The position numbers and the translations under genes were made by a program. A stretch of DNA of 27,356 nt from CAUSWF01 sp963535465. GTDB taxonomy: Bacteria > Bacillota_I > Bacilli_A > RF39 > UBA660. Below, in pieces: positions 16,584-23,211 of the stretch (the first letter of the stretch is position 1; every line of letters starts with the position of its first letter). The stretch lies in NCBI GenBank assembly GCA_963535465.1, contig CAUSWF010000012.1, positions 1 through 27,356 of the forward strand, written 5' to 3'. Below the pieces are notes generated by a model. It had not been told where the DNA came from. It made no database searches and worked only from the letters and a program-made list of their open reading frames with translations.

Positions 16584-16612
16584 ATTTTATCACAAAACGT
16601 ATGTTTTGTCAA
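16584..16612 (-). promoter_or_regulatory. Promoter with operator-like palindrome for the acyl-CoA-synthetase-like gene
   Basis: Minus-strand TTGACA (16607-16612), 17-nt spacer, TAAAAT (16584-16589). The spacer contains ACAAAAC-GTAT-GTTTTGT (16592-16609), a perfect 7-bp inverted repeat around a 4-bp centre that overlaps three bases of the -35. This is the typical position for a repressor operator. The regulator is not in the window. Confidence 0.6.
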
Positions 16613-16748
16613 TTGGGTGTAAAGATAATATTAGTTTAAAAAGTAAATGCAACATAATAATCAATAATTTAATAATTTGCATTTAGTCTAATAATATCAT
16701 TAAATATTATTAATTAATTGTTTTCTTAAGAGTTTTCAGGAGGTAAAA

Positions 16749-16951
16749 ATGAAAAGAAGACTAACTATTGAAGATAGAATACTAATTGATCAATTATTAA
16801 AATTAAATTACAAATTAAAAGATATATCTAATATTTTAGAATGTGAGTCATCTACTATTTCAAGATAAATAAAAAAAGAAGAATTACAGGTAAAGGTGTA
16901 TATAAAGAATGTGAAAAAATACCTCCAAAATTCTTTCTAAATAAATTTTAA
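16749..16951 (+). pseudogene. IS30-family transposase N-terminal remnant
   Basis: A plus-strand start with a strong AGGAGGTAAAA site encodes RRLTIEDRILIDQLLKLNY and on to SSTISR, the N-terminal helix-turn-helix of IS30-type transposases (RLT..ER..I, then STISREIK). A TAA stands exactly where the Glu of SREIK belongs, a frameshift follows within an A-run, and the next frame continues as RRITGKGVYKEC until TAA at 16949-16951. The catalytic DDE part is absent. A TTGCATTT at 16677-16684 upstream, inverted relative to AAATGCAA at 16645-16652, might mark the former end, but I cannot delimit the element. The rest of 16613-17007 is AT-rich without another gene. Confidence 0.75.
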
Positions 16952-17007
16952 CATATTTTTATGCTCTTTTTATTTAGTGTGAACTTTAAAGGTATTATAA
17001 TCTTATT

Positions 17008-18078
17008 TTACTTTTTAATCTTCTTTTTTACTTTATAATATCTTTCAAGATATGCATCAGGGCCATATCCAAAATCAAATTGATCTTTATCGCGGAATCT
17101 TGTTTTATTTATGAAGTCTATGTCATAACTTTCAGTTGAATCTTTCATTATATCATCTATATATTCAACTAATCTTTCTTCGTAGTTACCTAGTTCTTCT
17201 CTACTGCCTAGTCCTTCATTTTCATATATTTCCCAGTTAAGTGTTGCCATTATATTTCTAATTTTATTAGTTTCTTCTATTTCGTCTGCTTCTTTATCTA
17301 TTTCTATAGGTTTACCAATATTTACCACATATCTGTCTTTATATTTAGCCATTCCTAATGGAATTATGTCAGCATTAGCTTCTTTAGCAAAATAAACCGC
17401 TCCTTTAAATAATTTCATTATTGCTTGATAATGAAATATATTCCATGCTCCTTCTGGATATAAATATAAATTGTTACCATTTTTTAATGCATGAATTGTT
17501 TCTGATACTGCTATTTTTTTATCTTCTTTTATGGATTCTCTTATCGAATTAAGTAAATTTTCGTTATTAAAAATTTTATTTTTATATTTTTCTATTTCTT
17601 GGTTCTTTTTTGTCGTATTAGGTAAAGCAGTTAATAGATTTAATATTTTTGTATCTTCTTCTATTGACTCTATCAATTGCTTTTCTCTTGTATCATATAA
17701 ATCTAGGCATATTCTACCATTCATATTGGCTGCTAGAGAATCAAATCCTTTATATGTTTCTTCGGCATCTCCCCAGAATATTATTGCATGTTCTTTTATT
17801 GATTCCAATCCACATTCTATATCATATCTTCCTACATGAGGTATTAAAAAGATATGTGGCTTATTACTTAGTTTAAAATCTTCTTTAGTTATATTTTCTA
17901 ATTTATATGGCGAAAATTTTCTTGATATTTTTAGTAAGATATTAAAAACATTATGCATAGATTTCTGTTTTTTAAAATCTAAATGTTTATTTTTTTCAAA
18001 ATTTTCTTTTCTTTCTTGTCTTTTCTTAATTATTAATTCTTCTAATGGCATTTTTTGTTCTTTTATCCAATTTATCAC
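17008..18078 (-). CDS. PlsC-like lysophospholipid acyltransferase-fold protein
   Basis: A 356-aa protein with the two core motifs of glycerolipid acyltransferases: HVGRYD (H-x4-D catalytic pair) in IFLIPHVGRYDIE at about residue 75, and YPEGAWNIF at about 205, matching the PEG(T/S)R-type phosphate-binding motif but with Ala-Trp in place of Thr-Arg. The N-terminal 60 residues are very basic, and there is no clear membrane span. It is longer than minimal PlsC (about 200-240 aa), with a helical insertion between the motifs and a C-terminal extension. The likely reaction is acyl transfer to a lipid or lipid-linked acceptor; the acceptor is unknown. Start GTG at 18078 has AAGGGGG 8 nt upstream; no ATG is as well placed. 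Confidence 0.7.
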   Translation of the reverse strand: MINWIKEQKMPLEELIIKKRQERKENFEKNKHLDFKKQKSMHNVFNILLKISRKFSPYKLENITKEDFKLSNKPHIFLIPHVGRYDIECGLESIKEHAIIFWGDAEETYKGFDSLAANMNGRICLDLYDTREKQLIESIEEDTKILNLLTALPNTTKKNQEIEKYKNKIFNNENLLNSIRESIKEDKKIAVSETIHALKNGNNLYLYPEGAWNIFHYQAIMKLFKGAVYFAKEANADIIPLGMAKYKDRYVVNIGKPIEIDKEADEIEETNKIRNIMATLNWEIYENEGLGSREELGNYEERLVEYIDDIMKDSTESYDIDFINKTRFRDKDQFDFGYGPDAYLERYYKVKKKIKK

Positions 18079-18104
18079 AACTAATTCCCCCTTAGTTAGT
18101 GCAT

Positions 18105-18113
18105 ATTATACCA
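18105..18113 (-). promoter_or_regulatory. Extended -10 promoter of the acyltransferase gene
   Basis: Minus-strand TGGTATAAT at 18105-18113, about 27 nt before the GTG start. The region where a -35 would lie is the T-tract and stem of the preceding terminator and shows no good -35. Confidence 0.45.
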
Positions 18114-18121
18114 TAAAAGAC

Positions 18122-18153
18122 AAAAAAAAGAAAGAGCTAGTCGTTTCTCTTTC
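18122..18153 (-). terminator. Terminator of the Bax-inhibitor-like gene
   Basis: Stem GAAAGAG (minus-strand arm at 18147-18153) / CTCTTTC (18130-18136) with a 10-nt loop and a run of eight T. The stop codon TAG (18137-18139) is in the loop. Confidence 0.8.
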
Positions 18154-18790
18154 CAAATAGTTCTAATAATCTTATTAAAATATTTATAAAATCTAAATAT
18201 ATTTGAAATGCTCCATAGATTGCTATATTATCTTTATTTTCTAAAGTTTCATATAGTTCTTCTACTTTTCTCATATCATATACTATATAAACTATAAATA
18301 TAATTATTCCAGCTATATTTAATGGCATATTTAATGAATTGTTCATAAAGAAATAATTTATAAATTCAAGTGCTATTAATGCTAATAATCCGATGAATAA
18401 ATATTTACCAAATCCTTTTGTATTTATTTTAGAATTTTTAGCAAGTACTGATATTGTACCAACAGCAATAGCTGTTGCTAAAATCATATAAATAACTGAT
18501 TCTATTTTATACATTATAAATATTGTTGATAATGATAAACCGGTTAATGCTGAATATCCTAAAAATAATCCTATTGCTAATTTCTTACTATATTTAGTTA
18601 ACCCCATTAATAAGAATATCCCTAATAATATTTCGGCTACAAATACTAACCAATACATTCCATCTAGGAATAAAAATTTTAATATTGTAATATTATTGGC
18701 TGTTAAATATGCTACTCCAAATGTTATCATAAGACCTACAAATAGCCACTTGAATACATCTGAATATACTTTTTCTAATGTTTCTTCCAT
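18137..18790 (-). CDS. Bax inhibitor-1/YccA family membrane protein
   Basis: A 217-aa protein with seven predicted membrane helices and the C-terminal BI-1 family pattern: IVYDMRKVEE in the loop, then YGAFQIYLDFINILIRLLEL in the last helix and a short charged tail. Bacterial relatives such as YetJ conduct Ca2+ in a pH-dependent way and YccA interacts with FtsH; which applies here is unknown. Length and architecture are normal. The ATG at 18790 follows GAGAGGTGATT. It is a single-gene unit with its own extended -10 promoter and terminator. Confidence 0.9.
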   Translation of the reverse strand: MEETLEKVYSDVFKWLFVGLMITFGVAYLTANNITILKFLFLDGMYWLVFVAEILLGIFLLMGLTKYSKKLAIGLFLGYSALTGLSLSTIFIMYKIESVIYMILATAIAVGTISVLAKNSKINTKGFGKYLFIGLLALIALEFINYFFMNNSLNMPLNIAGIIIFIVYIVYDMRKVEELYETLENKDNIAIYGAFQIYLDFINILIRLLELFGKRND

Positions 18791-18809
18791 CTAATCACCT
18801 CTCTATTAC

Positions 18810-18818
18810 ATTATATCA
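18810..18818 (-). promoter_or_regulatory. Extended -10 promoter of the Bax-inhibitor-like gene
   Basis: Minus-strand TGATATAAT at 18810-18818 with about 13 nt from the predicted start to the ATG; the -35 region is only AT-rich. Confidence 0.45.
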
Positions 18819-18872
18819 TATTTTTAATTTTATAAATATCTAAAAGTTAAACATTTATATATTTATTTAAAA

Positions 18873-18904
18873 GTAAAATAAAAATCCTTATAAAATAAAG
18901 GATT
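18873..18904 (-). terminator. Terminator downstream of tRNA-Cys
   Basis: Perfect stem AATCCTT (minus-strand arm 18898-18904) / AAGGATT (18883-18889) with an 8-nt loop, followed by a T-rich run. It lies about 10 nt past the tRNA 3' end. Confidence 0.75.
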
Positions 18905-18913
18905 AATTCATAT

Positions 18914-18987
18914 TGGAGGGGCCTACCGGATTTGAACCGGTGATCAGGGTTTTGCAGACCCACGCCTTACCACTTGGCTAAAGCCCC
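18914..18987 (-). tRNA. tRNA-Cys(GCA)
   Basis: The minus strand folds into a full cloverleaf: acceptor GGGGCTT/AGGCCCC, a D-arm GCC..GGC, anticodon loop CTGCAAA with anticodon GCA, a short variable region, and T-arm ACCGG-TTCAAAT-CCGGT. The outermost pair of the anticodon stem is a T-T mismatch in my folding. The discriminator base is U, as expected for Cys, and CCA is encoded (18914-18916). It stands alone between its own promoter and terminator. Confidence 0.95.
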
Positions 18988-18999
18988 AGGCACAATTAG

Positions 19000-19028
19000 A
19001 TTATAGCAAACTCATACTAGTAATGCAA
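19000..19028 (-). promoter_or_regulatory. Promoter of tRNA-Cys
   Basis: Minus-strand TTGCAT (19023-19028), 17-nt spacer and TATAAT (19000-19005) with an extended TG, about 12 nt before the mature 5' end. Confidence 0.65.
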
Positions 19029-19035
19029 CAAAACT

Positions 19036-19071
19036 AAATAAAAATATATAAATATTTCTACTTATATATTT
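19036..19071 (-). terminator. Terminator of the anchored unknown protein gene
   Basis: Perfect 10-bp but A/T-only stem AAATATATAA (minus-strand arm 19062-19071) / TTATATATTT (19042-19051), 10-nt loop, then a T-rich stretch. The stop codon is in the loop. Its weak stem makes it less certain than the others. Confidence 0.5.
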
Positions 19072-20161
19072 CTATCATATTATTTGCGTGAAATCTAAAT
19101 TCATTTGATCTAGCTATCAATCTTAATCCTACTTCATTTGTATAAATATATGCTTCATTATCTTTTAATAAAATTATACCTTCGTTAGATATTTTATATG
19201 ATGAATTTTCTAATTCAAATAGAATAGTTTCTTCTTTCGTGTTATAAATACTACTTCTATAAAATATATTATTTTCAGTATAATAATAGTATTCTCCTAT
19301 TTTATATAATCGTACATCTTTATGCTTTTTATTAATATTTTTATCTGTTTGAAATTGGTATTTATATGTTGATTTTATTTTTTTTGTTTTATTGTTATAT
19401 ATGTAATATGTTCTGTCATCAATATTTTTAATATATACTTTCCCATCTTCTATATTTAATACTTCTACTTTGTTACCCATATCTACTATGTTTTTTATTT
19501 TATTAATTTTATTTGTCTTTATATCATATAAATATATGTATTTATTAGTTAATGTCATATAATTATTTTCTACTATGCCACCAATATTTTCATATATATC
19601 TTCTTTTAAATATTTATTTAATATTATTTCTTTCCCTATATTTATTACTCCATTATAATTCCATAATAACAGTTTGTTTTCAAATAAATTATTTTTATAT
19701 ATTGTAATTGGATAATTATATTGTAATTTTGTTTCCTTATAATTATCTTTTTCTAATTCTTTTATTTTATATTTAGAAAGTTTTTTTATTATATTTTTAG
19801 ATAATTTTTTGTTTTTTAAATATGAATATGCAACATTTTTATTATTTATTCTACATGATATGCTTCCAACAATATTGTTTTTATATATTGGTACTAGACA
19901 TTTTATATTACTCTCTTTGACTTCTTCTATTTTTTTTAAAATTTTATACTTATTATGATAATTTTTTTCTATATCAAAATTATAGTATTCTTTACCAGAT
20001 GTTACTTCATAGTGATATCTATTATTTTTTAGATATTCTATTATATTGTATTTATCTATTTTATATTCATATTTGTGCTCTTTTAAAAATACTAGTCTAA
20101 ATATAGTTCCTAGTAAATATATTACTATTAATATTCCAATATACTTAATAATACTTTTCAT
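19058..20161 (-). CDS. Membrane-anchored protein of unknown function, possibly beta-propeller-like
   Basis: A 367-aa protein I do not recognise. One hydrophobic segment (about residues 5-26) anchors it; the rest should be outside the cell. That domain is very rich in Lys, Asn, Tyr and Ile and shows repeated short beta-strand units of the form (hydrophobic)-Y-x-(Y/I)-x-N-K-T-x-K-I, for example in the region with YLYDIKTNKINKIKNI and YYIYNNKTKKIKSTY, reminiscent of propeller or DUF5050-like repeats. No catalytic motif is evident. It is preceded by the terminator of the PH-domain gene and by its own promoter, whose -10 is so near the ATG that the mRNA may be leaderless; no ribosome-binding site is visible. 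Composition is as AT-rich as its neighbours. Confidence 0.65.
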   Translation of the reverse strand: MKSIIKYIGILIVIYLLGTIFRLVFLKEHKYEYKIDKYNIIEYLKNNRYHYEVTSGKEYYNFDIEKNYHNKYKILKKIEEVKESNIKCLVPIYKNNIVGSISCRINNKNVAYSYLKNKKLSKNIIKKLSKYKIKELEKDNYKETKLQYNYPITIYKNNLFENKLLLWNYNGVINIGKEIILNKYLKEDIYENIGGIVENNYMTLTNKYIYLYDIKTNKINKIKNIVDMGNKVEVLNIEDGKVYIKNIDDRTYYIYNNKTKKIKSTYKYQFQTDKNINKKHKDVRLYKIGEYYYYTENNIFYRSSIYNTKEETILFELENSSYKISNEGIILLKDNEAYIYTNEVGLRLIARSNEFRFHANNMIEIYK

Positions 20162-20167
20162 AATTTT

Positions 20168-20196
20168 ATTATAATAAAAGAAATAGTCTTATTCAA
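20168..20196 (-). promoter_or_regulatory. Promoter giving a probably leaderless transcript
   Basis: Minus-strand TTGAAT (20191-20196), 17-nt spacer and TATAAT (20168-20173). The predicted start falls on or next to the ATG at 20161. The -35 lies in the loop region of the preceding terminator. Confidence 0.5.
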
Positions 20197-20203
20197 GACT
20201 ATT
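20176..20203 (-). terminator. Terminator of the PH-domain gene
   Basis: Perfect stem AATAGTCT (minus-strand arm 20196-20203) / AGACTATT (20182-20189) with a 6-nt loop and a T-rich tail. The stop codon TAA (20202-20204) overlaps the first arm. Confidence 0.8.
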
Positions 20204-20675
20204 AACATTCTTTATGATCATTATTTTCTTTATTTGTTCTTACTTCTTTATATTCTTTTTTCTTTTTCATCATATATTGTGATATTGCAGTCTCAACTTC
20301 TGGTAATGCTTTATTTTGAAGATAACTAAATATTACTAATTCTTTTATTGTATCTATTGATATGCTTCCCCAAATTAATCCACTTTTAACAGATAAGTCG
20401 TTAAACATATCTGGTGTTATTGATATTAACTGGTATCCTACAAATAAATTTTTACTTGCTAGTAATAAGCGATCTGTTGTTATTACTGCACAGTATGTAC
20501 CATAACTTAGAAAGTTTTTTCCAAATAACTTCTTTTGGCCACAAAACGCATATAATACATCTTCATCAGGATTAACATGAGTTTCTAATATTTTTGCGTG
20601 TTTTTTAATTCTCCATGCCAAAGTAAGTGGGTACTTATCTAAAAATTTTTCTAATCTTCCTTGAATTCTTTCCAT
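20202..20675 (-). CDS. Bacterial PH-domain-like protein (YokE-like)
   Basis: A 157-aa soluble protein with a bacterial pleckstrin-homology-type pattern: about 35 N-terminal residues of helix, then DEDVLYAFCGQKK, TYCAVITTDRLLLASKNL, a GYQLISITPD strand and GSISIDTIKEL, ending in a helix of about 25 residues and a Lys-rich tail. This matches YokE/bPH_3-type domains, whose role is usually unknown. It starts one nucleotide after the stop of the thioredoxin-like gene, whose last codons supply its AGGAG site, so translation is coupled. It is the last gene of the run starting at oapA, closed by a terminator. Confidence 0.7.
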   Translation of the reverse strand: MERIQGRLEKFLDKYPLTLAWRIKKHAKILETHVNPDEDVLYAFCGQKKLFGKNFLSYGTYCAVITTDRLLLASKNLFVGYQLISITPDMFNDLSVKSGLIWGSISIDTIKELVIFSYLQNKALPEVETAISQYMMKKKKEYKEVRTNKENNDHKEC

Positions 20676-20676
20676 A

Positions 20677-21180
20677 TTATTCTCCTATTAAATTATATTT
20701 TTTAAATATTTGTATATAAGACTCTTTTGGAGCTAAACCTGCTATTTTATATTTTCCGTTATTATATATTTCTATTAAAGGAGTTGTTATTCCTTCCTCG
20801 AATTCTTTATTAATTTTTAGTAATTTTTCTTTCTCTTTTATTGTTAAAGTTGATAGGTTTATATATTTTATATTGATTTTTTCTTCATATGATATATTTT
20901 CTAAAATTGGGATAGCAGCTTCACAATATTTACAGTTTTCTTGTATAAATACAACTATATTTTTTGCTTTTTTATTTACTATTTCTTCATATTGTTCTAA
21001 AGTTATTTCTTGTAGATTCTTTCTTTTATTTTTATCTATATTATTTGATTCTTCCTCTATCTGTTCATATGCTTTTTTAGTAGTTTTTTTTGTAGGTTCT
21101 TTTTTATTTATACTAAATATTGCAAAAAGAAGAATTATAGATAATATTATTATTGTAATTGTAACTGTATCTTTTTTCAT
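20677..21180 (-). CDS. Membrane-anchored thioredoxin-like protein
   Basis: A 167-aa protein with an N-terminal membrane anchor (about residues 6-24), a Lys/Glu-rich linker, and a thioredoxin-fold domain from about residue 60. The redox motif is CKYC in VVFIQENCKYCEAAIPILE, and TTPLIEIY supplies the cis-Pro next to the active site. With the anchor, the domain should face outside, as in extracytoplasmic thiol-disulphide exchange proteins. The partner is unknown; the ResA/TlpA-type insertion is not obvious. ATG 21180 follows GAGGTAAAT. It lies in a run with oapA, the 202-aa unknown gene upstream (33-nt gap) and the PH-domain gene downstream (1-nt gap). Confidence 0.82.
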   Translation of the reverse strand: MKKDTVTITIIILSIILLFAIFSINKKEPTKKTTKKAYEQIEEESNNIDKNKRKNLQEITLEQYEEIVNKKAKNIVVFIQENCKYCEAAIPILENISYEEKINIKYINLSTLTIKEKEKLLKINKEFEEGITTPLIEIYNNGKYKIAGLAPKESYIQIFKKYNLIGE

Positions 21181-21213
21181 ATTTACCTCAATATAATTAT
21201 ACTATAAATTAAT

Positions 21214-21822
21214 TTATTTATATATTTTTATTTTATTTTTAGATGATAATTCTTCATCGTAGTAATCATCTAATCTTTTATTTATATTTAAATCTACTTT
21301 TATATTTAAATATTTTTTTAATACTTTATTTATTATATTTCTCACTATTTCTCTATTATATACTTTCAAAGCATGATAAGAGATATTTTCTAATATTTCA
21401 TATTCTTCTATGCCTTCTATATATATTGCGTATGATGACGTAATTGATATATTTTTTGATTTTAGTCCTTTTAAGAATATATGGTTAATACTTATTTTTT
21501 CTATATCTTCTTCTATTATAGCCATTTCACTTAGAAATCTTGAAGAAGATATATTTTCGATTCTTTTAATTGGTAAATTTTGTTTTTGCTTTTTATAAAT
21601 ATAACCTATTTCTTTATCTGCTGCGTTATAGACTATATCTAATGGCATTATTATTCTAGTTGTTTTACATTTACTCATTTTTTTAATTCTAAGTAATGTC
21701 TTTTTATCTACATTTAATCTTATTAATAAATCTTTATAAATATAGGTTAATTTACTATAAGTTGCATTCTTTCTTAATAAAATTTTTTCTCCATTTGATT
21801 TTTTTAATAGTAGTAATTCCAT
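21214..21822 (-). CDS. Unknown protein, possibly a degenerate kinase-like fold
   Basis: A 202-aa protein without membrane segments, rich in Ile, Lys and Asn. The frame is open 15 codons further, into oapA, but ATG 21822 has AAAGGAG 7 nt upstream and leaves a 34-nt gap to oapA, so I start there. I do not recognise a family. There is faint resemblance to the middle of kinase-like proteins: IMPLDIVYNAADKEIGYIYK looks like the P-x-D-x-V-Y...G-x-I-GY strand pair before the hinge, and LKGLKSKNISI followed by IYIEGIEEYEI resembles a catalytic loop and metal-binding strand in which the catalytic Asp residues are missing. If correct it would be a pseudokinase. I hold this only weakly. Confidence 0.6.
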   Translation of the reverse strand: MELLLLKKSNGEKILLRKNATYSKLTYIYKDLLIRLNVDKKTLLRIKKMSKCKTTRIIMPLDIVYNAADKEIGYIYKKQKQNLPIKRIENISSSRFLSEMAIIEEDIEKISINHIFLKGLKSKNISITSSYAIYIEGIEEYEILENISYHALKVYNREIVRNIINKVLKKYLNIKVDLNINKRLDDYYDEELSSKNKIKIYK

Positions 21823-21856
21823 GAAATCACTCCTTTGCTCGTTATTATAACATATA

Positions 21857-22432
21857 CTATTTAGCAAAGATACTTATAATTTTTGCAAATTCATATAATA
21901 TTATATTACTTTTGTTCATAGCGAATGATTTACCAATAGCTTTTCCTCCTATTGTTAATGAGGCTGCGATTCCTGAAGCTAGTAGCGTTACTAACAATAT
22001 ATTTATATTAGTGATTTTTGATAGGTTTGTAGCTATAGTTGCAGTAGCAGTTCCAGATATAATACCACATGTGTCACCTACTATATCACAACATAGTGAA
22101 GATACTTTAGGTGCACTTTTTTTCATCTTTACCGCAAGAGATGCTCCTTTTATTTTTCTAGCTGACATGGAATTAAATACTTTTTCATCTGCTGATGTTA
22201 CTGCAACTCCTATTATGTCAAATAAAATTCCCAATCCTATAAATAATAAAGTTACTACTGTTCCGGCTATTATATTTATATTTGGTATTGTTGTAGTTGA
22301 TACATAAGACATTATTATAGATAATGTAAATGATATTAATACTACTTTAAATATCCAATTCCACTCTGTTTTATTTTTATTTATTTTTTCTTTCTTTTTT
22401 GTCTGTTCTATTAAATTTTTTAATTCATTCAT
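21857..22432 (-). CDS. oapA: OLE-RNA-associated membrane protein OapA
   Basis: A 191-aa membrane protein with a basic N-terminus (about 1-25) and four hydrophobic stretches (about 26-46, 54-80, 112-140, 143-170). Between the second and third comes TSADEKVFNSMSARKIKGA, a basic cytoplasmic segment like the DUF21 region of CNNM/CorB-type proteins, then SSLCCDIVGDTCGIISG with two Asp spaced D-x3-D (116 and 120). As I recall, OapA has such a conserved DxxxD whose mutation disturbs the OLE complex. OapA binds OLE RNA and holds it at the membrane; in Bacillus halodurans the complex affects magnesium, cold and alcohol tolerance. Here the gene follows a 630-nt structured RNA directly, the typical OLE arrangement. 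The ATG at 22432 follows AGGAGAAATT, just after the RNA's terminator. Confidence 0.85.
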   Translation of the reverse strand: MNELKNLIEQTKKKEKINKNKTEWNWIFKVVLISFTLSIIMSYVSTTTIPNINIIAGTVVTLLFIGLGILFDIIGVAVTSADEKVFNSMSARKIKGASLAVKMKKSAPKVSSLCCDIVGDTCGIISGTATATIATNLSKITNINILLVTLLASGIAASLTIGGKAIGKSFAMNKSNIILYEFAKIISIFAK

Positions 22433-22441
22433 AATTTCTCC

Positions 22442-22471
22442 TAAAATAAAAAATAGTTATTTCTAACTATT
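22442..22471 (-). terminator. Terminator at the 3' end of the OLE RNA
   Basis: Perfect 8-bp stem AATAGTTA (minus-strand arm 22464-22471) / TAACTATT (22452-22459) with a GAAA loop, followed by a T-rich tail running into the oapA ribosome-binding site. oapA expression would require read-through. Confidence 0.8.
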
Positions 22472-23079
22472 ATTATACATTAATTTGACCAGCTTTAATA
22501 TAGTTAACTTTGAACCATAGGTCAAGTAGGATTTCCCTATCTACTACATATCCGTTACCAGATATGCTGTTGCCATTTAAGTAGATAATATGTAGTTTCC
22601 TTACATACGACTTGATTACCACTTAGTGTCCACTGCAATCCTATATTATTGCCACTCTAGAAGATTTCCTTACTTTTATTTTGTTATTAGTTCTTTTTTG
22701 CAATAGTAGTTTCATATGCAATATTTAATTATTCTCGGCCAAGAATAATAAACTGATCATACTCCCCTATCTTTCACTCAAGACTAGCTACACTGTATAT
22801 AGCTTGCGCCACATTACAGGTTTTAAATCCTAGTTCGTATTTAGTCCGTCATATTACTAATAATCGTATAGGCCAAACACAAATTAAGGTCTCCACGCAT
22901 TATGGGTCAAAATTGTATGCCATTACAAGCAGCCCATAATACTCATCTTCAGCATCCACCCTACACTGGGCGTATAAAGCAAACACCAAAGGTTTCGCAG
23001 GTATGCTATTTAACGGAATTTTACCTCCGTCTTCCTAACAAAATAACTAACTAGAATAATGTGCCATCCAATTAATTAC
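22442..23079 (-). ncRNA. ole: OLE RNA (ornate, large, extremophilic)
   Basis: No usable reading frame exists here on either strand, yet the region is clearly less AT-rich than its neighbours and bounded by a consensus promoter and a terminator, giving an RNA of about 635 nt, the size of OLE. It has many perfect stems, for example 22899-22906 with 22933-22940 (ATTATGGG), 22728-22735 with 22742-22749 (ATTATTCT), and 22539-22545 with 22580-22586 enclosing CATATC/GATATG (22547-22552 with 22561-22566). OLE RNAs are known to lie immediately upstream of oapA, as here. I identify it by size, structure, setting and partner, not by alignment, so a covariance search would be decisive. Confidence 0.82.
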
Positions 23080-23085
23080 GAGAAG

Positions 23086-23114
23086 ATTATACTATATATT
23101 TAACAAAATGTCAA
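23086..23114 (-). promoter_or_regulatory. Consensus promoter of the OLE RNA
   Basis: Minus-strand TTGACA (23109-23114), exactly 17 nt, TATAAT (23086-23091): a perfect housekeeping-sigma consensus, the strongest promoter in the window. Predicted start near 23079. It suggests abundant constitutive transcription. Confidence 0.85.
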
Positions 23115-23189
23115 ATTTGGAGGATATTTGTATACATTATTTTGTTTATAATCATTTATATTAAAAATCTTTTTATCAACTTTTATATC

Positions 23190-23211
23190 AAAAAAAGAAG
23201 TAAATTACTTC
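23190..23211 (-). terminator. Terminator of the ART-like gene pair
   Basis: Stem GAAGTAA (minus-strand arm 23205-23211) / TTACTTC (23197-23203) with a 1-nt centre (a longer loop is likely in RNA), followed by seven T. The stop codon lies inside the stem. Confidence 0.7.

Noticed and set aside
16645..16684. AAATGCAA / TTGCATTT inverted repeat as a complete IS end
   Set aside because: Only 8 bp, separated by 24 AT-rich bases, and no matching right end or target duplication was seen.
21912..22307. Plus-strand frame of about 131 codons opposite oapA
   Set aside because: Antisense to the membrane segments of oapA; hydrophobicity merely reflects them.
22442..23100. Reading the 22442-23100 gap as a T-box or other riboswitch leader of oapA
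   Set aside because: It is far too long, ends in its own terminator, and lacks a T-box sequence or specifier layout; size and partner fit OLE better.
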